A DNA stretch of 64,000 nucleotides from Uranotaenia lowii (lineage: Eukaryota; Arthropoda; Insecta; Diptera; Culicidae): contig NC_073692.1 in NCBI RefSeq assembly GCF_029784155.1, positions 15,667,752 to 15,731,751 on the forward strand, written 5' to 3'. The position numbers and the translations under genes are program-made. Below the pieces are notes generated by a model that had not been told where the DNA came from, did not search any database, and saw only the letters and a list, made by a program, of their open reading frames with translations. Below are positions 45,339 to 57,311 of this stretch, piece after piece. Positions within the stretch are counted from its first letter, which is position 1. The number at the start of each line of letters is the position of its first letter.

Positions 45339-46589
45339 AAGGGTGATACGGTCAAAATTTGGTCAAGGGAAAACGCGTGTAAATCGGTGAAATCGTTTAT
45401 TTAAAAAAAAAACAAATGAAATTTCTTTTTCAAGTTTAATTAGTATAAAATTCAGGAAAAATATTCAGTTAGGCTTCCGCTTTTCCAAATCCGAATTGCC
45501 GGGCCTTTCGCTTAACCCCTGCCATCAGATTTTGTACAGCCACCTTGCCCACCTTCTTCGCCGCAGAAAGCCAGTTTGGGTCCTTAGCAGTTTTTTTGGT
45601 CTTCTTTAGGTTCCGCTGGACAATAGGCCAGTATTTCTCAATTGGGCGGATCTCTGGCGTGTTGGGAGGGTTCTTGTCCTTGGGAACCACCTGCACGTTG
45701 TTGGCGGCGTACCCCTGCATGGCCTTTAACCGTAATGGCAAGATGCCAAATCCGGCCAAAACAGTATGGAACAACCGTGTTTCTTCAGGAAAGGCAGCAG
45801 ACGTTTATTCAAACACACTTTCACGTAAATTTCTTGGTTGACAGTCCCGGAAGCTATGTAAATGCTGCTTTACAAGCCGCAGGTTCTGATGGCTTTCCAA
45901 ACCAGGTATTTCTTCGCGAACTTTGACAGTTTCATGTGCTTGAAAATATCTGCTACCTTTCCCGTTCCTTTTGCCGTATAAAACTCCTGTCCCGGAAGCT
46001 GCTTGTAGTCGGCTTTGACGTAGGTTTCGTCGTCCATTACCACGCAGTCAAACTTCGTCAGCATCGTCGTGTACAGCCTCCGGGATCGCGCTTTGGCCGT
46101 CGTATTTTGTTTATCATCGCGATTTGGAGTCACTACCTTCTTGTAAGTCAATAGTCCGGCTTGTTTATTGGCTCGATGCACGGTTGTAGACGATACACCC
46201 AGCTTTTTGCGGCATCTCGGAGAGAGAGGTTAAGGTTTCGCTTGAAACTACCGGCAACTCTCTTTGTCGTCTCAGCGGCTTCCGGTTTTCGATTTCCCCC
46301 CAGACTTCCTGGCTGTCGACAAACGTTCCCCAAACACTTTAATTACATTTGTAACGGTTGATTTGGCAACTTTAAACGATTTTTCCAGCTTTGCTTGCGA
46401 GTAGCTCTTCTTCCTTGGACGGCATTTTGACAACTGAAGAGTGAATTCCAAAATCAAAATAGGAGCAACATTCTACACACACTCACGACTCACACACCTT
46501 CAAAATGAGGGGTGTTCAGGTTTTTTAAATGCAAAATTGAAAGAAATACGTCAAGTTGATATTGACCAAATTATGACCGTATCACCCTT
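45339..46589 (-). mobile_element. Tc1/mariner element, 1,251 bp, complete ends, dead transposase
   Basis: The terminal inverted repeats are AAGGGTGATACGGTCAAAAT... (45339 on) and its complement ending at 46589, with one mismatch in about 28 bases, and each end abuts TA (45337-45338, 46590-46591). The transposase lies on the minus strand in four overlapping frames: SYSQAKLEKSFKVAKSTVTN (helix-turn-helix), NLNLSLRDAAK, KFDCVVMDDETYVKADYKQL with the first Asp, and NPPNTPEIRPIEKYWPIVQR with the terminal Glu, ending FGFGKAEA near 45469. At least three frameshifts disable it. Related in protein to the remnant at 7160-7795. Confidence 0.9.
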
Positions 46590-46594
46590 TAGAT

Positions 46595-46815
46595 AGATAA
46601 ATATTAGTTTAATCGAAATCAGTTTATTAAGATTATTAAGTTAGCAATATTCAAATTCGTATGAACGACCCTGTACGGTTGGTTTGATCGATTTTAAGAA
46701 CATCGATACGATTATCAAGAATGACAGTTAGAAGAGAGGATATCAATTAAAAATATTCATAGTACAACACTTGTTGAAGAGAGTGAGAGAACAGCGTGAA
46801 ATTCGAACAGGAAGG
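46595..46815. other. AT-rich spacer
   Basis: Nothing recognised between the mariner element and the next repeat. Confidence 0.3.
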
Positions 46816-46816
46816 A

Positions 46817-47272
46817 GCAGGGATGCCAACATTTTTTTTTTTTCAAAATCAGGAAACAGGCGAAATAAAAATCAGGCAAAATCAACCAGCGTTAAAGTAA
46901 CGGACATTTCGCTCAAAGTGATGACCTTTTTTTTATCATCACACCACATTTCCACTCTTATATGTGTTGTGAGCCTACTTGGTTGAATAATTCTAATGCA
47001 TCAAGCAATCGAAAGATTCCATTTAAATCCCTTTTTTAAATAAGAATTAACGGGAATCTTTCGATTGCTTTGATTCAGCCACATTTTCACTTCAGCTATG
47101 GTACCAACTCGAGTTCCTTACTACCCATTTTTCATGACATTCGCAAAGATCAGGCAAAATCAGGCATATTTTCAAAAATCAGGGAAATTCAATGGCTTAT
47201 GAGGTTATCAGGCAGAGCCTCGAAAAATCAGGCAATGCCTGAAAAATCAGGCACATTGGCATCTCTTATGAG
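46817..47272. repeat. MITE-like inverted-repeat element with internal ATCAGGC repeats
   Basis: The left end AGGGATGCCAAC and the right end, read in reverse as AGAGATGCCAAT, form short inverted repeats. Inside, AAATCAGGCAAAATCAGGC-type units are repeated several times. A hairpin (GCAATCGAAAGATTCC at about 47006 with GGAATCTTTCGATTGC at about 47050) interrupts it, and may be a second inserted foldback element. Confidence 0.45.
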
Positions 47273-47659
47273 GAGATAGGCTTCAGTTAATAGAGCGAGC
47301 TTAGAAAGTACGGATCGGGGGTTCAGTTAGTGAGGTTTCAAGAAAATTTGTGAAAATCGAAGTGGAAGTAAACGTGTCCGAAAAAGGCATCGATCAGTCA
47401 CGACAGTCTGTACCTGTTAGCCAGCAAAGATCTAGCGTTCCAATTCATAAAATTTAAACATCTTTTTGGATCCATGACGGATTCGTCAATTCATAACAAT
47501 TTTGTTAGCATAATTAAAAGAAGATTGAAAAGCTTCAAACATTGAATTAGCTTTCAACATAAGTGCATCATTTCCATTAAATTTGGATGCAACAATTTTT
47601 AATTTTTCCTCAGTGCTTTAACCCACATCAACAAAATTGTTAGGATCAGAAAGTGAAGG

Positions 47660-48990
47660 AGAAGAACAGGTATTGAATTTTTAGGAGTGTGCCAAGCATT
47701 CGCATGTACGTTGAGACTTGTTTTTTTTTCCATTAGTTATACTTGAAGCGGGCAACCCATTTCCACGCACCTCTGAGAACGTTAAACAACGAGTCTGTGG
47801 TGCTGAATCAGCACAGGTAACATTAAAAGCACTTCGAACATTACCAAGACGTGATTCTAAAGTAGGCCGAGGCTTACCGCGAACGGGCAGATTGTTTGTC
47901 GGCCTGACATGTGAAGATGGAAAAAGAGGAAGGAGGAGAATAAACTTTTCTGACAACTTTGGGATTTTTCCTTTAAAACAATAATTTTTGCCCTAACGGG
48001 ACAGCCTATGGAGTTAGAGGAATGATTACCTGTGCAATTCGCACACTTGAAAATTCTGTTTGTAGTTTATCACCACCAAACAAGCATTTAGATTTTGCAT
48101 GATCGAATGAGTCGCAAAGCATGCATCTGGCGTTCATTCTACAATTTTTAGTGCCGTGACAAAAAGCTTTACAACGTCGACATTGCGTAATGTTTTGAAG
48201 GAAATTGGTAGAAGATTTTCGAAAAGGTTCAAATTTGACTCGACGATGAAACATAAGACGAGCCTTTTCAAGAATTTGCAAAAAATGAACTTGATCCTTT
48301 TTTAAATGGATCAAATAAAGCTCAGGAGCAAAACCAACACTACTGATATTATTCGTGTTGGTTCTTTTCCTCATTTGAATTACTTGAATTGGAGAAAAAC
48401 CTAACAAAGAATTTAATTCAGTTGTGATCTCATCCGGTGTCTGATCGCCGGTGAGACCACGAAGTACAACTTTAAAAGGACGATCACTTCTAGATTGATT
48501 GATGTTTTTTATTATTCAAATAATTTAAAACTTTTTGGAAATCATCAAAAGATTCCGCCATTATACGGGCAGTTCCTTTTCGACCGATCTGAAAAGAAAT
48601 CTTCACATCCTTGACGGAAGTAACGATTTCTTTCCGAAAGGCATTGAAGTCAGGAATTGTGACCGTAATTGGTGGAACCTTTTCGTTTTTAAGAGTATAA
48701 GAAGAAGGTTTCTGATTACTCTTATCAAAATTAAACATGAATATTTCCTTATCACCGATGTGATGAAGGACATCGAATGAATTGGAAATTTCAACTTTTT
48801 TGGGCGATGGTCCTGAATTAGGTTCGGCAATCCGTTTTCTTCCGGCTCTTGAGCCGGCCGATGACTTCCCAATGCTGGAAATAAACGAGAAAATATCAAT
48901 AAAAGATAATGAAAAAAATTTAGCACTGAAAAGTGCTGATTGAAAAACAGGTAAGGATAAAATAAATAATGTCAAATGTTTCTGCAGGAA
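47660..48990 (-). mobile_element. Jockey-clade non-LTR retrotransposon ORF1 (gag-like), frameshifted
   Basis: The minus strand encodes an ORF1 protein in several frames. The N-terminal part (about 48920-48490) includes FDVLHHIGDKE and VTIPDFNAFRKEIVTSVKDV. A one-base frameshift near 48500 leads to SDRPFKVVLRGLTGDQTPDE and LGFSPIQVIQMRKRT, followed by a Cys/His zinc-knuckle region (CRRCKAFCHGTKNC, CMLCDSFDHAKSKC). The tail to 47681 contains a further frame change and a Ser/Pro-rich end. This is the layout of Jockey/Juan-type nucleic-acid-binding proteins. ORF2 (reverse transcriptase) is not adjacent, so the copy is a fragment. Confidence 0.8.
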
Positions 48991-48999
48991 CACAGCAAC

Positions 49000-50165
49000 G
49001 ATACGATGCTCCGGCGTACGTGTTGACGGCTCAACGGTACAGATGGAAGTGAATTTTTAAAATGATGTTGTAGGAAAATAGTGTGTAAGTGTGAATAAAA
49101 AAAAATGTATCTGATTCATACTTGTCTAAAGAGGAACGAATGTGCTCCAAAATACCCCACCTTTGGTTTGAGCCAAACACCCCAAACACGAACCAACCGG
49201 CTGACGACGTGATGGTTCAGTTCAAACCCATTTGCTGACTGACTGACTGACTGACTGACTGACGACGGTATCCTCCTCATGCGATCCGGTTTGATCCGGA
49301 TCGTAAGACATCGGCGACAAGTGGAAGTTATAGCGATATCGCGCCATGGCATGGACCGGCAAGTTGAAAGAATCCCATTTCGCAATCGCAATCGCAACAA
49401 TTTCCAAGGTGTGCCTCGTATTTTTTTAAACTATTTACTGAAGATTGGGTAACAAGATATATCTATGTAGTTAGTTGAATAATAAATTGTGAAAATTATT
49501 TTGAAAGTAGTTCATCTTGCTTTATACCTTATTCCTTTTTGTTTTCAATTTCAATCAAAACTCAATCGAGAAAAAAACCAAATCATTCGTTTAACAATGT
49601 AAGCGAGCAGCCAAGTTCCTGATCCGGTTCGCAATTCGGCAGCTAAAAATATCCACTGCGTGACTTCTATCAATAGATTTTAAATTCCCCATACTACGCT
49701 TCATTTCGCGCGTGATGTGTAGCTTTTAGCCTGCGTTGAAGCAACGCCCATTCTAAAAAGATGTTTTGATGGGGCTAAAAAGTCATGTTTCAGAAACACT
49801 CAAATTAATCAAAACTAGTCAGAGTAATCTTCTTAAAAGATGATCGCTCAACAATATTGTACATAACCGTTCGAAGTGTGAAAATCTATTCCGCTTCGAG
49901 TGTTTATTTGCCTTTATTTCTTAGAACTCGCAGACCAGAATTGAAGCGGCCACACGCTGTTTTTGTTTACACACATTTAGATATAGGTCAAGGCAAGTCA
50001 ATGCTTATAGATAAAGAATTTGGGAAGGCGGATTTTTAGTGGGATCTACTTATGTTCGAAATGGTGGAACCAATAATCGTGACAATAATGGTATTTATAG
50101 GATAATGAAAAAATATTTCTACAATTAAAACATGACCAAATTTTAAAAATTTCTGATATACCACG
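49000..50165. other. Unannotated intergenic DNA
   Basis: Apart from the GACT microsatellite at 49236-49263 I see no feature. Minus-strand ORFs over 49116-49407 owe their SVSQSVSQS stretch to that microsatellite. Confidence 0.35.
49236..49263. repeat. (GACT)n microsatellite
   Basis: Seven tandem CTGA/GACT units, perfect. Confidence 0.9.
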
Positions 50166-50204
50166 GGTTTGAAAGAAAAAATAAAAAAAATCAAGAACCA
50201 TTAT

Positions 50205-50345
50205 TATTATTATATCATTATATTATTATTAAATTATATTATTATATTATTATATTATTATATTATTATATTATTATATTATTATATTATTATATTATTA
50301 TATTATTATATAATTATATTATTATATTATTATATTATTATATTT
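50205..50345. repeat. AT-only microsatellite, unit TATTATAT-like (8 bp)
   Basis: About 140 bases of A and T only, mostly perfect 8-base ATTATATT units, with irregular ATT repeats at the left edge. The Tyr/Ile-rich ORF across it is an artefact. Confidence 0.9.
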
Positions 50346-50349
50346 GAAA

Positions 50350-53300
50350 TTTTCAACTTTTTTTTAACTTTGTATGCTTTTTTATGTATAAACTCATATA
50401 AACATATCACTTGGTTCGAGAAGTTAATCTTATTTGTTATTTTTGTTATTAACTTCTTCATAGAAATTCTGATAAATGTTTTAAATTCCAATTTTTTACG
50501 AAATTAATCATAAAGAAGAAAAATGAAGACTACAGTCAGGTAACCAACCTTAGTTCTCCCAAAGGTCAAAGGAAAGCGCTCAGCGGGCTTTTGACCTACT
50601 TCTTATCTGCAGCTTTGATAATCGAAAGCTTTCAACCTGACATCTTGTGGTGGACACCGAAAGCAGCATAGTACCGCTTGCTTTGTGTTTCCAAAGTTGT
50701 GATGCTTTTGGATGCACATGACGAATGCTAGTATGAAAAACTTTGGAGTTTTTCAAATGATCGCCTTTTGAACATTCATAGGTGTATGAACGACCCGAGC
50801 GCGGAATCTGGATTTGCTGTCAAAACCAGTCAATAATTTTTTGCTTTTGAACAGGAATGAAATTTTTCGTTAAAAATTAATCTTTTCAAACGATTTCTAG
50901 CTAAGTTAACTATTTGTCTGATAACAAAAATAATTATTGAGAACATTTTGAAGTAAAAAATCACATGTACCGTAATCCGGGGTAATATTGATCACTTTTT
51001 TCAATATATTTCGATTGTTTTTTCTGTTAAGGGGAATGTGGCATGTTTTATATTATTAAAACCAGTACTGGACTCCTATAAACGCAGAACATGGATGCAG
51101 AAATTAATTAGACCTCTTTAAATTTGATTAAAAACATCGTTTTCGTCTCTGTTCAGAATTTGACGCTTTGGGGTGACATTGATCAGTCTCTAGTCTGACG
51201 GTTTTAACGAGTTTTCTTGATCATAAAGGATAAAAAACACCTTCATTATATTTAAAAATGCTAGTTTATCAATATAACCTTGATTTTTAACGTTTTATTT
51301 TTAAAATATTTATAATCGAAAAAAGAACTATGATGCTGCCTACATTTAGGGGCAAAAATAATTATAATTGCTAATTAGTTAGAGCTTCAAAATACAAATG
51401 AAATTTTATCTTCACACATTCCTAAGGCCCTCCCACTACTTCCATTTTCATTTTTTTTTTCAAAGTTAACGAATTGATAAGTTTCCAATCCAATTACGGG
51501 CTTACTCTTGGAAAATGTTCTTATTTTTTAAACATCAAAAATTTATCATTAAATGACTATAAAAATAGCACTCTAACTGTTCATATACAAAGAAGAAAAG
51601 TTGTGCTTTCACATTAAACAACCCGTTTGCTTCTAAATGCTTTTTGGTATCATCATGAGAGCTGTTTGTTTGCGAGCCTTGGAAAAATAGATATTTTAAG
51701 ATTTTGAAATTAGATTTTTTACTAACAGCAAAAAAAATTGAAATATAAACCAAATTTTTCCTATTTGATACTCAATTGATAGGCTTTCAAACGTAGAAAA
51801 CAGTTTTTAAAAATTCAAACTAACGACTTATTGATGATAATGTGCAAAAATGTTTTGTTGGTCAAAATTACTCCGGTGATCAAAGTTACCCCGTTTTACG
51901 GTACCTACGTATGTACATTAGATCACTGCAAGCTTTGTATGAAAATTTCAAATTTATACATTTTCGCCTCCCATTACTTGTTTTGGTAATTTTTACTGCC
52001 ACAAATAGCAATTAAAATTTTGGAAGCAATTTATTCAATCCTGCGTTAGCAAAACAAGTTTTATATTTGTATGGAAATTTGTATGGAAAAACAAAATTTT
52101 CCATTCAAAAAACGCCAGAGATGTACTGAAAGTTCTTAAAAATATATCTTTGGATTTTAAATATTCCTTGATTCTTGCTGTTCATTTTATATAAACAAAC
52201 CTTAAACCTAACTTTAACCCCGTAAAAGAAATTCGATGTAATGCAAAAAAATATTTATTTATAATTTTAGCATTTTTGACTGCTAATTTAAAAGCTCGAC
52301 AAAAGCATTTCTTGGAATTTGTGAAAACTCTAGCAAGCAAAACCTGCGATTTTTGAGTAATTTTCATTGAATGCAGATTATTTATTTTGAAATGGTTAAA
52401 AAAAGAAGCTTAAGAATAGACAAAAAGCAATAATCAAAGACAAACTTCATTTCAAGCTTGATTTAATTTTCTAGATGATTTAATACGCAAAAATTTCATC
52501 TTCTATACAAATTTCCGTACAAAATTTAAACGCGTTGCGCTTATTCAGGAACCAACAAATTCATCTCAAATTTTACACTGATGCTTGGTGACCCAAAGAC
52601 ATCAAAAAACATACGGGAGCAAAAAGTTATACACATATGTATTGATTTTCAAATTCGGTTATGGAATATTTCTGACATAACTTCTGGTATAAATTAAGGT
52701 GCAGTAGTCACATTTATGGCAAAACATACAGGAAATTGTTATGAAAAATTTCAATGAACACCGACGGATAGAAAGTTAGAGGAATACGATAAGGCCGATA
52801 ATTTAATCAACAGACATAACCAACGGGAATTAAATTCTTCATAAGTTTTGCTCTGAATTTTTTATTAACTTTTGAAATTTTGTCCTATTTTAGATCCTGA
52901 TTGTTCTTTTGCATTTTTTTTTGTTTTATTTTTTATTTATTATATTTTTAACAACACTGGTCAAAACGTCGGGTTTTTTTTAAATCACCGTTGTTTGATC
53001 TACATCCAAGACCGAAAAAGCCAGAATAACATTACTATATTTTTAACAAGTTTAAATAAAAGGTTTTTTTTTTATTATGTACTTTCTGATTTAAACCTCT
53101 TTACATCATTTTTACATTTTTTTCTGGCCTCAGACATTTTTTCTTACTTTGTTTTTTTTTAGCATTTTTAATCGTTTTCATAATTTTCAAAATATTAATA
53201 ACTTTGAAAATTTTTATCATTTTTAAAATTTTCTTTATTTTCATAATTTTTCATAATTTTAATAAATTACATTATTTTTATAATTTTTATCAGTTTTTTT

Positions 53301-54040
53301 TTTGTAATTTTTGTCACTCTTGTTATTTTTGTCATTTTTGTCATATATGATATTTTTCCGGATTTTTTGGATAACTCCCAATTTTACGTTATTTGCAAAG
53401 TTATTTCATATTAGATAATGATTTTTTAATTATTTTTTTTTGGATCCAAAAACTAAGTTTTTGGAATTAGTTTCCTCAAAATACACATAAAAAACATTAT
53501 GATTGTTCGATCCAGAATCGATGTTTTCCCCAGATTTTTGGTTTTTTAGATAGATTCTTTATCCTGGAAATATCGATCTATTTTTAATTCGATTTTTTCG
53601 ATCTTTTGTTTTTTTTTCTCTGGGAGCTGGAGATATTTACAAAATTAATAATTTTGGAAAACTCTTGGTTTGCGTTATATAGGTACTCAAAATCTAATGC
53701 GAAGTGGCATTTAGGTGTTAGAAAATTTGAAAAATGGTAAATTGGTAAAAAGTTTCATCAGAGTCATTAAAAAAAATAAGTTTTTGAAATTTTTGAAGTA
53801 TATCTTTCTTTATTTGAATATAATCCAATTTAAAAAAATATATTTGTAATATTAGATCATATTTTATTTTAAAAAAAAAGTGGAACTGAGCGTTTAGAAG
53901 AACAAATACCATAAATAAAAAGTTGAGACTGAAATTGGTTCTTTAACGACTGTTTTACATCTATCTGCAGAAAATGTTTCATGACTAATGTGAGATACCA
54001 TAAGACGAATCCTTCAGATTTAACGATTGATATAAAAAGG
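50350..54040. other. Long AT-rich intergenic stretch
   Basis: No gene or element is supported over 3.7 kb. A weak G+C-rich segment at 50520-50760 contains GGTCAAAGGAAAGCGC and a complementary GCTTTTGACC, a possible short hairpin. At 53285-53345 there are degenerate ATTTTTGTC units, another seed of the 9-bp satellite family. Confidence 0.35.
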
Positions 54041-54044
54041 ATAT

Positions 54045-56262
54045 AATCTAGTACGTCTATAAAGCCATCGAGGCGCTCCTCGACGGCAAGAGTCCTCGCG
54101 CATTCATCTCACGCACACACTCATCCTCCACCATCGACATCGTCAGTCCGCCATCATCTATCGACCCCCGTGGCGACGAAAGTAATACCGTATTTGTTTT
54201 CACCACCCGAAAGTGTTGCACCATCCACGCTGAAAACGAGCATGAATCGAGTTTTGCACTCACCTTTGTTGGTGTGCGTGAAATCGGCAGTGTCAACAGA
54301 AAACATCAAGCTGTCAAAAATCCATTACAGCTGGTATTTGTTTTCGTTTGACTTCGAAAATGAAATTTACTTTAGTTGATCATTGTCTTTTAAATAATAT
54401 GAAAATTTTAGCATGAATTTATATATTATGTTGAATTGTGAAGATTTCTGATAAATATTGATTGGTAGATTCGCCTCTGGCTCTGCAATACCGGCTGGTT
54501 CTAGGCGGTCTATGCTTGCTGCTGCTGCTAGACTGCAGTTACCCCAGCTTGAAGGTTCCGGTATATTGAACGTTTATTCCTCGCAAATCTCATCTTCGTT
54601 CGAGTACCTATTTCCGTTCTCAGATTGCAAAAAAAAAATCTTGGAAGTCGAAATGGCGAACTCGGATCGCGGAAGTCGGGGGAGAAAGTTTTGCTAACAG
54701 ACCGAAACGAACGAAATTCAAGCTCCCAATGCGGGTGTAGTCTCGAACTATCGTTTTTGAAGGGCAACAAGAGGGAATCCGGGACTTGGCGCAACCGAGC
54801 ATCGTCGCTCGAAGCTGGCTTGTAGCAGAGTAGCTTCGATTCAGCTGAACGCTTCTTGCTGTGGAGACCAACTTATAGGACCCTCCCGGACAAGAAAACA
54901 TTTCGGTTTGGGCGATTCCACCAAATCTTTGGGTTGGCCTTTTTGCACTCGGATTTGCTGCTCTTTTTCGGCATCGCCTGGAACCGATTGCAGCAAGCCT
55001 TCTGGGGACATTTCTTATTGGGAGCGTTGTTTGCTTTGGAACGTGCCATCCAGGTAAAATTCTCCGCCTCTGTTGGAAACAGTACTGGTATTGAATCCGG
55101 AACAAGTTTCCGTTCTTCGGGATAATAAAAAGAAAAAAACAGCTCGAAAGCAATTTTGCGGTATAGAAATAAACCAACCAGCTGATATTTGTTTACATCG
55201 TGAAGCACGTGCTGTCAAAATTCATGATAGTATTGGTGAGAGCGCAAGCATCACCGAATATTTTCAGAGTGTTCCACCGTCCACTTTATGGTGCACTACC
55301 AGTGGACTACTCTTCGTGAAAACGAGCATGAAAACAGCAAAAAGTGCACTACCGGTAGTGCCCCGGTGCACCACCACTTGAAAACGAATTCTCTATAAGT
55401 ACGTGAAATGCTACCAGGAAATCCACAGATACCGTGCGCGGGAATACCTCCAGTAAACGACTAGCTCCCGCTAGGACAAACCCTCGGCCCGAACCGGTGC
55501 TCACGATTGGCGATCCGTGCCAAGTTTGTTCTATTTTCGAGGAACAAATAAAAGAAAAATTTCAAGACGGCCGTTTTGAATACCAGGTAATTGCATATTT
55601 TGAACATTTTCAAAACTGGACGCACTATACCCAGACCAAATATTCTTACATACGTGAGAAATTGGGATGGCGTGTGGAAACTTTAAATGTTTGCCAATTC
55701 GATTTTGAAAAGAGGGGTTCCATTAGTGAGAGGGGTGAATTGTGATCGAACACAAATCTCTGTCAAGTTTGAAATTCAGGATGATATTACCAGGTTAAGT
55801 TGAAGGAGCTTGGATACTGTTGGTTCGGTAAATTTTTAACTCCCATTTTGTATAATTGGAAAATGTACATATGTTTTTGATTTGGTGAGATGTGAACCAT
55901 CGCCTGATTTTTTAATGGAAAAGGAATCGGTATCGATTTTTCAAAAGGGCCTAACGCCAAGACCTCAGTTTCAAGAAACCGCATTCAAAAAATGTAACTT
56001 ATTATCTATTGCGCTGTAGTCATTTTACTAAATTTGAGCCTAAACTGCTTGAATATTAGCATAATTTCATCCCCGATAGGTAATTACGGGTTTTTCCGTG
56101 TATTTTACGCGAAAAATGAATAAATAGTATTTTTGGCCCCTTTTGTTTTCTTATTTCGTCTTTTCGAGCGCCCCCTTTGAAATCCAGAATGATTGCTCGC
56201 CATTTGGATCACTCATTTCATAAGCAATATTTAGACCAATTTCGGCTTAAAAGCATCTACAA
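54045..56262. other. Mixed-composition region with unrecognised ORFs
   Basis: This part is less AT-rich than its neighbours. ORFs at 54620-55177 (minus, 185 codons) and 55434-55745 (plus, 103 codons) have normal composition but no domain I know; the latter reads CQVCSIFEEQIKEKF and then runs over a possible donor (CAG/GTAATT at 55588). AAAACGAGCATGAA occurs at both 54233 and 55319. A host exon or decayed element is possible. Confidence 0.3.
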
Positions 56263-57311
56263 TTAATAGGTGTGTTCAACAGACCTTAATCGAAATCAAT
56301 TGAAATGGATTGACAGTTGATCAGCTGTTTTTCCAATTGACTTCGATCGATTGCTATCAGGCTGCTGAATGAACAGCCAGACACTAATACTAACGCGCTG
56401 TGTTTATTGTCATTTTTTATTCGGCTGTGCACTTTGAGGTTTCGGGATTGTTTTCTTATAAAAAAATGCATAATCGTAATCGCTTTAGGATATTTCTATT
56501 TTTAATTCAACATTTTTTTAATATCGACGGATGGAAACAATAATGATGTGTTCGAGGGACAAAGAACGGCCATCCTGAAGTTGGAAGCAGGAACCGTCAC
56601 TGACAAACCAACAGCCCTCCTATCTTAACAACAATGCCCAGAAACATACGGTAATAAGAACCGGCTCTGGTTACACCATTTTTGTTTTGAGGTAGTCATG
56701 GCGTTTTATTTTAATTTTTTTGGTGGCCATTGGTGACATTTTTGGTGCTGCGGGCCAGTGTTCAACTGCATAGAGATGGAACATCACTCCGATGGTCCTT
56801 TCCCAGGTCATAGCAGCACCGAACTTAAAGCCCTGGGCACTGGCATCTCCCACGTAGGCGGGAATGCCCCGGGAGAGGCCTCCTTTGAGTACGGACTGCG
56901 TTGGAAGCAGCATTATGAGAGGAATAAACGACGCTGCATGGGAGGAGCATTGGGCCAATTTGTTGATGGTTCCGGTTCGGATCAGTACCTAAAGTAACCA
57001 TAAACGCGCTTGCCGTTACAGGTGGTTTAGTTAAATCCGATAACAAAATAGCATAGAATACAGTACATAACCATTCAGGGCAGATAGGAAAGAATGAGAA
57101 AGGATAATAAACAGTTTTGAATTTGAATTTATTTGTTTTATTTAAATTTAAGTGTACTATTTACATAATTATTTTAATATTACATTTATGAATCTGCTTG
57201 AGGAGTGCCTAATTTTATGTAACTGTAATTTTATTTATATTTATTTTTAATAAATTTCACATAAAACTTATTTTCTAAAGTGGTTTTTAAGTACACTGAA
57301 AGATGCTCCTA

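Noticed and set aside
50169..50507. Membrane protein suggested by a Tyr/Ile/Leu-rich ORF
   Set aside because: Most of it is an 8-bp A/T microsatellite.
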